Assembly (NCBI GenBank): GCA_902470475.1
Contig: CABRGT010000036.1
Span: forward strand, 1-19,976
Origin: an uncultured Porphyromonadaceae bacterium
GTDB taxonomy: Bacteria; Bacteroidota; Bacteroidia; Bacteroidales; Muribaculaceae
DNA length: 19,976 nt
Reading direction: 5' to 3'
Shown: positions 14,995 to 19,976 of the stretch, one piece after another
How the letters are laid out: each line of letters begins with the position of its first letter
Numbering within the stretch: position 1 is the stretch's first letter
Notes under the pieces: generated by a model
Seen by the model: only the letters and a program-made list of their open reading frames with translations
Database searches by the model: none
What the model was told of the DNA's origin: nothing
Program-made: the position numbers and the translations under genes

Positions 14995-16740
14995 ATGGCA
15001 ACTACATCACAGACTACTCCCGCCACGACTCCCGCTCCCTCATATCCCGCTCAGGTGACCGGTATGTGGGTACTGGCCCGCTCGCTGGTAATGGTAGGCA
15101 TCAAGGATATGTTCGGACTTGTGGGCATCCCCGTCACAGAGGCAGCCTACATCTGTCAGGAACAGGGCATACGCTTCATCAGCTTCCGTCACGAACAGAA
15201 CGCCGGCATGGCCGCACAGACCTACGGCTACGTCACCGGAACTCCGGGCGTGCTCCTCACCGTGTCGTCGCTGGGCTTCCTCAACGGCCTCACGTCAACC
15301 ATCAACGCTACCGTCAACTGCTACCCGATGATCCAGATCTCCGGTTCGTCGCAGCGCGAACCCATCGACCTCGATCAGGGCACATATGAAGGTCTCGACC
15401 AGCTGGCCGTAGCCCGTCCGCTGGTCAAGGCCGCTTACCGCGTCAACCGCATCGAGGACATTCCCACGGCTGTCGTACGCGCATACCGCGCCGCCGTATC
15501 GGGTCGTCCCGGCGGCGTATATCTCGACGTCACCACACCTTGTCTCGGCCAGATCATCGACCGCGACAAGGCCGAGGCTCTCTTCTACACCCCCGTGGAT
15601 ATGAATCCGGCCATGCCGCCCGCCCCCGAGGCCCTCGACCGCGCCATGTCGTTGCTCGCATCGGCTAAGCGCCCTGCTTTCGTCATCGGCAAGGGTGCCG
15701 CCTACGCACGCGTCGAGAACGAGATGAAGGAACTCGTCGACCGTACCGGCATTCCTTACTACGCCATGTCCATGGGCAAGGGGCTTCTGCCCGACTCCGC
15801 TCCCCTGAGCGCGCTGTCGTGCCGCACGACCATCATGGAGACCGCCGACGTCGTCGTCCTCGTCGGCGCCCGACTCAACTGGCTTCTCTCGCGCGGACAC
15901 GGCAAATGGAGCAAGACCGTCAAATTCATTCAGCTCGACATCGAGCCTACCGAGATCGACTGCAACGTGCCCATTGCCGCCCCCGTAGTCGGCGACCTGC
16001 GGAGCACACTACGCGCCATGATCGACGCTGTGCCATCATATAAGTTCCAGATGGATCCTGCCTGGGTACCCTCGCTTCAGAAGGAGACTCAGGAAAAGGC
16101 CGTCAAGTTCGGCGCCCGCCTCAAGGAGAACGCCGCCGTCTCGCCCATGAACCACTGGACAGCCCTGAACGCCATCAAGCCAGTCATGGCCGCCAACCCC
16201 GACGTCGTGCTCATCAACGAAGGCGCCAACACCCTCGACGACACCCGCGACACCCTCGACATGTCACTGCCGCGCCACCGCATCGACTGCGCCACATGGG
16301 CCATCATGGGCATGGGCATGGGTTCGGCCGTCGGAGCTGCCATCGGCACCGGCAAGAGTGTCGTGGCTATCGAAGGCGACTCGGCGTTCGGATTCTCCGG
16401 CATGGAAATATCCACCATCTGCCGCTTCAGACTTCCTGTCACCGTCGTGATATTCAACAACGGTGGCATCTACAACGGCATCGGCGAGAATCTGAGCAAG
16501 AACGGCGATCCCGCCCCGACCACACTCGACATCAATGCCCGCTACGACAAACTGGGCGATGCATTCGGAGCCGATACATATTACGTGAAGACCCCCGAGG
16601 AACTTTCGGCCGCACTGACCGCAGCCATTGCGTCGAAACGCCCCACTCTTATCGATGTGCAGCTCGCCGCAGACTCCGGTAAGGAATCAGGCCATATCGG
16701 ATACCTGAATCCTACTCCGCTGCAGAATATCATCGTTTAA
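14995..16740 (+). CDS. oxc: Oxalyl-CoA decarboxylase
   Basis: This thiamine-diphosphate enzyme converts oxalyl-CoA to formyl-CoA and CO2, consuming a proton, and closes the oxalate cycle in the cytoplasm. The 581 residues begin with a Thr/Pro-rich extension (1-18) absent from the core. Cofactor-activating Glu67 lies in SFRHEQNAGMAAQ (Glu56 of Oxalobacter OXC). Tyr131-Glu132 in DLDQGTYEGLDQLA match the active-site Tyr120-Glu121. The cofactor-binding motif is EGDSAFGFSGMEISTIC (460-476) ending in NNGGIYNG (488-495), with Tyr493 matching Tyr483; GDS instead of GDG is typical of this family. The C-terminal lid has ESGHIGYLNP, so Ser565 is kept while the position of Arg555 is His567. Length is slightly above the usual 564-568. 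The specific motifs make oxalyl-CoA decarboxylase much likelier than acetolactate synthase. Confidence 0.95.
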   Translation: MATTSQTTPATTPAPSYPAQVTGMWVLARSLVMVGIKDMFGLVGIPVTEAAYICQEQGIRFISFRHEQNAGMAAQTYGYVTGTPGVLLTVSSLGFLNGLTSTINATVNCYPMIQISGSSQREPIDLDQGTYEGLDQLAVARPLVKAAYRVNRIEDIPTAVVRAYRAAVSGRPGGVYLDVTTPCLGQIIDRDKAEALFYTPVDMNPAMPPAPEALDRAMSLLASAKRPAFVIGKGAAYARVENEMKELVDRTGIPYYAMSMGKGLLPDSAPLSALSCRTTIMETADVVVLVGARLNWLLSRGHGKWSKTVKFIQLDIEPTEIDCNVPIAAPVVGDLRSTLRAMIDAVPSYKFQMDPAWVPSLQKETQEKAVKFGARLKENAAVSPMNHWTALNAIKPVMAANPDVVLINEGANTLDDTRDTLDMSLPRHRIDCATWAIMGMGMGSAVGAAIGTGKSVVAIEGDSAFGFSGMEISTICRFRLPVTVVIFNNGGIYNGIGENLSKNGDPAPTTLDINARYDKLGDAFGADTYYVKTPEELSAALTAAIASKRPTLIDVQLAADSGKESGHIGYLNPTPLQNIIV

Positions 16741-16753
16741 ACCCTCCCATGAC

Positions 16754-16795
16754 GCGCTGCCGGCGACGGCCCGCCGGGCCTGTCGGCGGCAGCGC
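16754..16795 (+). terminator. Large GC-rich hairpin after oxc
   Basis: GCGCTGCCG (16754-16762) pairs with CGGCAGCGC (16787-16795). After a G-G mismatch, CGAC pairs with GTCG, and after a one-base bulge GGCCC pairs with GGGCC around a 3-nt loop. That makes about 18 base pairs, followed by TGATTTTA. It lies 13 nt after the oxc stop and looks like a Rho-independent terminator, complete or partial, before the permease gene. Confidence 0.65.
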
Positions 16796-16836
16796 TGATT
16801 TTACCCTGACAGCTTAAGGCGTCTCAATTATTTTTT

Positions 16837-16844
16837 TAACTTTT
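16837..16844 (+). promoter_or_regulatory. Possible -7 element TAACTTTT before the permease gene
   Basis: TAACTTTT differs from TAnnTTTG only at the last base and lies within a T-rich stretch (16827-16845). It ends just 15 nt before the ATG at 16860, so the leader would be extremely short. The T-rich tract may instead be accessory to the oxc terminator. Confidence 0.25.
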
Positions 16845-16859
16845 TATCCCCCCAATTTT

Positions 16860-17831
16860 ATGGAACACATTATATTATACGCGATTGTTCCTATCCTGGT
16901 CATAATGCTGCTGGGATACTATTCGGGAAAGACGGGTTCGTTCACCGGCGAGAACGCACGCGTGCTCAACAAGGTCGTACTTAACTACGCCCTGCCGGCC
17001 GCGCTGTTCATATCGATCATCAAGGCCAACCGCCAGATGCTGAGCGTGGATGTCAAGCTCACCATCATAGCGTTTGTAGTGCTTCTGGTCTGCTTCTTCC
17101 TGGTGTACTATGTATTCCGCTACATGTACAAGGACACCGTGGCCGAATCGGCCGTCTCGGCCCTTATCAGCGGTTCGCCGACCATCGGCTTCCTCGGCTT
17201 CGCCGTGCTGCAGCCTATCTTCGGCGACTCGGCTTCCGTCGGCCTCGTCATAGCCATCGTATCTATCGAAGTGAACGCCCTCGGCATTCCTATCGGACTG
17301 GCGCTGATCAACGCCGGCAACGCACAGGTTGGCCCCGACGGCAAGAAACCGAGCATCTGGGGTCCGATGATCAAGGCCCTCAAGGAACCTGTGGCATGGG
17401 CGCCTATCCTGGCGGTCGTCCTCGTGCTCTGCGGTGTCAGGTGGCCCGCTTACCTCGACCCGTCGTTCAAACTGATCTCCGGCGCCAACGCTTCTGTAGC
17501 CGTATTCGCAGCCGGCATCACCCTGTCCTCGGTAAAGATCAAGATCAACGGCCAGGCCGTCATGGGCTCGTTCCTGAAACTGTTCATCATGCCTCTGTCT
17601 CTGCTCGTCGTCGGTCTGATCTTCAAGATGGATCCCACCAACCTCAAGATGCTGGTCATCAGCGGTGCTCTGCCTCCGGCATTCTCGGGTATCATCATCG
17701 CCAGCCGCTACAACATCTACGTCGCCACCGGCACCTCGTCGCTGGCCCTGTCGACCATCCTGTTCATGGGCCTATGCCCGGTATGGTTATGGATCACAGA
17801 CCTGGCCCTCAAATGGTTCCCCGTCGGCTGA
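16860..17831 (+). CDS. AEC-family permease, probable oxalate/formate transporter
   Basis: The 323-residue integral membrane protein belongs to the auxin efflux carrier (AEC, Mem_trans) family, which carries organic acids and similar anions. It has about ten hydrophobic segments in two halves: N-terminal segments such as IILYAIVPILVIMLLGYY, and a second set from APILAVVLVLCGV to LFMGLCPVWLWITDLAL. Family motifs include LNYALPAALF in the first half and SGSPTIGFLGF. A hydrophilic loop, NAGNAQVGPDGKKPSIWG, separates the halves. E. coli YfdV, an AEC protein, is encoded directly after the oc and frc homologues yfdU and yfdW, so the gene order supports a role in oxalate uptake or formate release. 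The substrate is inference from context. No OxlT-type antiporter is seen in the window. Confidence 0.85.
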   Translation: MEHIILYAIVPILVIMLLGYYSGKTGSFTGENARVLNKVVLNYALPAALFISIIKANRQMLSVDVKLTIIAFVVLLVCFFLVYYVFRYMYKDTVAESAVSALISGSPTIGFLGFAVLQPIFGDSASVGLVIAIVSIEVNALGIPIGLALINAGNAQVGPDGKKPSIWGPMIKALKEPVAWAPILAVVLVLCGVRWPAYLDPSFKLISGANASVAVFAAGITLSSVKIKINGQAVMGSFLKLFIMPLSLLVVGLIFKMDPTNLKMLVISGALPPAFSGIIIASRYNIYVATGTSSLALSTILFMGLCPVWLWITDLALKWFPVG

Positions 17832-17842
17832 CACACATATCC

Positions 17843-17899
17843 CACCACAAACAAAAGAGGCTGTCTACATTTGTCAGACAGCCTCTTTTGTTTGTGGTG
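17843..17899. terminator. Bidirectional terminator with a 24-bp perfect stem
   Basis: Bases 17843-17866 pair without mismatch with 17876-17899 around a 9-nt loop. The core is AAAAGAGGCTGTCT facing AGACAGCCTCTTTT, a design common between convergent Bacteroidales genes, with A-tract and T-tract serving both strands. It lies between the permease stop (17831) and the end of the convergent repeat protein gene (17910). Confidence 0.9.
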
Positions 17900-17909
17900 T
17901 TATGTGGGA

Positions 17910-19976
17910 TTATTTCACAAGAATCTTGCGGCCTGCCACGATGTAAATGCCGGCCGGAAGAGTGTCGAGGGCTTCGATGCTTTCTGCCACGGGGATGCCA
18001 TGGAGGTTGTAGACTTTTGAATTGGCGGGGATGACATCGTTGTTCTCGATGTCACCGATGCCGGAGCTCTCAGGCTTCACGCCGTAAGTGCCGTCGCTGT
18101 TCTTGTAGAGCGAGTAGCCTTCGGCCACGTAGCTCTCGGCGTTGCTGTCGGTGTATGTGCCGCCCTTGAGGCTGAGGACTGCGCCATTCGCTACGGAAAG
18201 AGGACCGTTGAAGGTGCCGCTCGTTACGTTCACGACGGAATTCTGAGTGTCGGGGTTGATATTATCGGCTTTAATCGAAGCGATTGTGCCGTTGTAAGTG
18301 CCGCCGTCGATGTTGATGGTTGCGCCGGAGTTGTATACGTAGACGGGAATCGCCGAGGTGTATTCGCTGTCCGCGCCGTCGATTGTGAGTGTAGCTCCGT
18401 TGGAGGCGGCAAGGCAGGCCACATAGTGGGCGTTTGTGGCGGTGTTTGTCATCTTGCAGTTTGTGACGGTGGCCGTACCGCCGGCAATCTCCATGATCGG
18501 GCCGGCGTTGGATGTAACGGTCACGTTGCTGATTTCCACCGTGCTTCCTGTGTTCGTGAACTGGAAGGGGCCGGTTGTGGGCACGGTGCTGGAATAATTG
18601 TATGTGCCGCCGTTGATTTTGAAATTACCGTGTCCCGAATAGGCGTTGATTATGCTCCAGGTCTGCGATTTCGTGACAGTCACGTCGACGTTTGTGAATT
18701 CGATGTCCTGGCCGTCGGCGCGAATGGCGAAACAGGAGCCGTTGCCGGTCGGTCCTCCGAAATAAACATCGGAGGCGATGAGTTTTGTGCCGGCGTATGC
18801 CGTATTGTTGGCGTCGCGGAAATCGACAAATCCGTAAGTGATGGTGTTATCGTCGGGTGTGACTATCTTGCCGTTGTTGCCGTCGATGGTGAACGTCACC
18901 TGCGAGAGGCGGAACAGACGGTTCTGCTCCCTTATGTTGTTGGTGATGGTATGGCCTGCAAGATCGAGAGTGACGCTCTTTGTCACGGGAATCATCGAGC
19001 TGATGTCAAGATCTTTGAAAACCACAATCTTGTCGCCATCCTTGGCTGCATCAAACGCTTCGGAAAGGGTTGCGTAGGGGGTAAGACCTACGAAGGCGGC
19101 TATATCTGAATCTTTCGGAAGAGCCACATAAGCAGTATTGCCTTGTTCGTCGACCGTCTCTACAAGTTCGCTCGATTCGTTTACATTCACCAGCGAGTTC
19201 GCATCGGGAGTGATAGCTCCGATGAAAGTGCCGCTCGTTATGTTCACGACGGAATTCTGAGTGTCGGGGTTGATATTATCGGCTTTAATCGAAGCGATTG
19301 TGCCGTTGTAAGTGCCGCCGTCGATGTTGATGGTTGCGCCGGAGTTGTATACGTAGACGGGAATCGCCGAGGTGTATTCGCTGTCCGCGCCGTCGATTGT
19401 GAGTGTAGCTCCGTTGGAGGCGGCAAGGCAGGCCACATAGTGGGCGTTTGTGGCGGTGTTTGTCATCTTGCAGTTTGTGACGGTGGCCGTACCGCCGGCA
19501 ATCTCCATGATCGGGCCGGCGTTGGATGTAACGGTCACGTTGCTGATTTCCACCGTGCTTCCTGTGTTCGTGAACTGGAAGGGGCCGGTTGTGGGCACGG
19601 TGCTGGAATAATTGTATGTGCCGCCGTTGATTTTGAAATTACCGTGTCCCGAATAGGCGTTGATTATGCTCCAGGTCTGCGATTTCGTGACAGTCACGTC
19701 GACGTTTGTGAATTCGATGTCCTGGCCGTCGGCGCGAATGGCGAAACAGGAGCCGTTGCCGGTCGGTCCTCCGAAATAAACATCGGAGGCGATGAGTTTT
19801 GTGCCGGCGTATGCCGTATTGTTGGCGTCGCGGAAATCGACAAATCCGTAAGTGATGGTGTTATCGTCGGGTGTGACTATCTTGCCGTTGTTGCCGTCGA
19901 TGGTGAACGTCACCTGCGAGAGGCGGAACAGACGGTTCTGCTCCCTTATGTTGTTGGTGATGGTATGGCCTGCAAG
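17910..19976 (-). CDS. Repetitive beta-helix-like surface protein with C-terminal sorting-like tail (partial)
   Basis: The 5' part lies beyond the window; 688 residues up to the TAA at 17910 are visible, and the frame is open to the edge. The GTG at 19913 is an internal Val codon, not a start. The protein consists of short Thr/Asn/Gly-rich strands (INIDGGTYNGTIASI, VEISNVTVTSNAGPIMEIAG), as in right-handed parallel beta-helices. The linker YATLSEAFDAAKDGDKIVVF and SVTLDLAGHTITNN resembles the repeat starts of large gut adhesin-like proteins. Each unit is 338 residues, and the two copies seen are almost identical. The C-terminus, KVYNLHGIPVAESIEAL then LPAGIYIVAGRKILVK, resembles a short type IX secretion sorting domain. 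Surface location is therefore likely; ligand and function are unknown. It is convergent with the oxalate cassette. Confidence 0.85.
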   Translation of the reverse strand, partial: LAGHTITNNIREQNRLFRLSQVTFTIDGNNGKIVTPDDNTITYGFVDFRDANNTAYAGTKLIASDVYFGGPTGNGSCFAIRADGQDIEFTNVDVTVTKSQTWSIINAYSGHGNFKINGGTYNYSSTVPTTGPFQFTNTGSTVEISNVTVTSNAGPIMEIAGGTATVTNCKMTNTATNAHYVACLAASNGATLTIDGADSEYTSAIPVYVYNSGATINIDGGTYNGTIASIKADNINPDTQNSVVNITSGTFIGAITPDANSLVNVNESSELVETVDEQGNTAYVALPKDSDIAAFVGLTPYATLSEAFDAAKDGDKIVVFKDLDISSMIPVTKSVTLDLAGHTITNNIREQNRLFRLSQVTFTIDGNNGKIVTPDDNTITYGFVDFRDANNTAYAGTKLIASDVYFGGPTGNGSCFAIRADGQDIEFTNVDVTVTKSQTWSIINAYSGHGNFKINGGTYNYSSTVPTTGPFQFTNTGSTVEISNVTVTSNAGPIMEIAGGTATVTNCKMTNTATNAHYVACLAASNGATLTIDGADSEYTSAIPVYVYNSGATINIDGGTYNGTIASIKADNINPDTQNSVVNVTSGTFNGPLSVANGAVLSLKGGTYTDSNAESYVAEGYSLYKNSDGTYGVKPESSGIGDIENNDVIPANSKVYNLHGIPVAESIEALDTLPAGIYIVAGRKILVK
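18221..18962 (-). repeat. Tandem repeat copy A (C-terminal unit), period 1014 bp
   Basis: This 742-bp stretch matches 19235-19976 at a constant offset of 1014 bp. By eye, bases 18228-18962 are identical to copy B, and 18227 differs (C here, T at 19241), changing VNVTSGTF to VNITSGTF. The homology decays abruptly left of about 18220, where this copy continues into the unique C-terminal tail. Confidence 0.93.
19235..19976 (-). repeat. Tandem repeat copy B, truncated by the window edge
   Basis: Second copy of the 1014-bp unit, in frame with copy A and encoding the same residues apart from one Ile/Val change. It continues past the window end, so neither unit number nor total protein length can be read here. 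The part of copy A's unit at 18963-19234, which codes for the DGDKIVVF-type linker, has its counterpart outside the window. Confidence 0.93.

Noticed and set aside
14995..16740. Acetolactate synthase or another thiamine-diphosphate enzyme instead of oxc
   Set aside because: GDS instead of GDG in the cofactor motif, the GTYEGLDQ and ESGxI motifs, and the adjacent CoA-transferase all point to oxalyl-CoA decarboxylase.
19911..19913. GTG as the start of the repeat protein
   Set aside because: The same codon occurs inside the second repeat unit as Val, and the frame is open to the window edge, so the gene begins outside the window.
18221..19976. CRISPR array or insertion sequence as the source of the repeats
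   Set aside because: Units are 1014 bp, coding and in frame, with no short direct repeats with spacers, no terminal inverted repeats and no transposase.

Overview
The window looks like chromosomal DNA from a gut Bacteroidales bacterium, most probably Muribaculaceae (the former S24-7 group). Several genes are preceded by the Bacteroidetes -7 element TAnnTTTG, some with a TTTG or TTG -33 element 20 bp upstream. None of the eleven visible start codons has a clear Shine-Dalgarno sequence. The outer-membrane protein types (DUF5074-like lipoprotein, TonB-dependent receptor, C-terminal sorting-like tail) and the single-chain pyruvate:ferredoxin oxidoreductase fit the same group. The family-level placement is inference.

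Left part (1-5490, + strand). A 14-residue tail of a probable AraC-family regulator is followed by a very AT-rich promoter region. Then come three tightly packed genes: a surface lipoprotein resembling the B12-capturing BtuG type, a BtuB-like TonB-dependent receptor, and an unrecognised lipoprotein. Together they look like an outer-membrane uptake system, possibly for a corrinoid. prfB (release factor 2) follows. Its promoter overlaps the upstream stop codon, and it keeps the classical programmed +1 frameshift, with an AGGAGG element, TAT CTT and an in-frame TGA.

Middle (5490-13485). A small hypothetical gene lies convergent to prfB across a terminator hairpin. A lysophospholipase-type alpha/beta hydrolase and a secreted GH13 glycoside hydrolase follow on the + strand. 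Pyruvate:ferredoxin oxidoreductase (nifJ, - strand) is convergent with the GH13 gene, with no bases between their stop codons. queA (tRNA queuosine synthesis) diverges from nifJ, and its promoter fixes the start at 12271.

Right part (13486-17831, + strand). This is an oxalate-catabolism cassette: a formyl-CoA:oxalate CoA-transferase family protein, oxalyl-CoA decarboxylase and an AEC-family permease, in the same order as Escherichia coli yfdW-yfdU-yfdV. The likely cycle is oxalate import, CoA transfer from formyl-CoA, thiamine-diphosphate-dependent decarboxylation that consumes a proton, and release of formate and CO2. The transferase departs from the canonical enzyme in its glycine loop and at the Trp48 position, so its exact acyl donor and acceptor need testing. 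Strong hairpins separate the three genes, and a nested dyad lies in front of the first.

Right end (17843-19976). A 24-bp perfect stem forms a two-way terminator. Beyond it, on the - strand and running off the window, is a large beta-helix-like surface protein gene. It is built from 1014-bp tandem repeats; 735 consecutive bases are identical by eye between the two copies seen. It ends in a short type IX-sorting-like tail.
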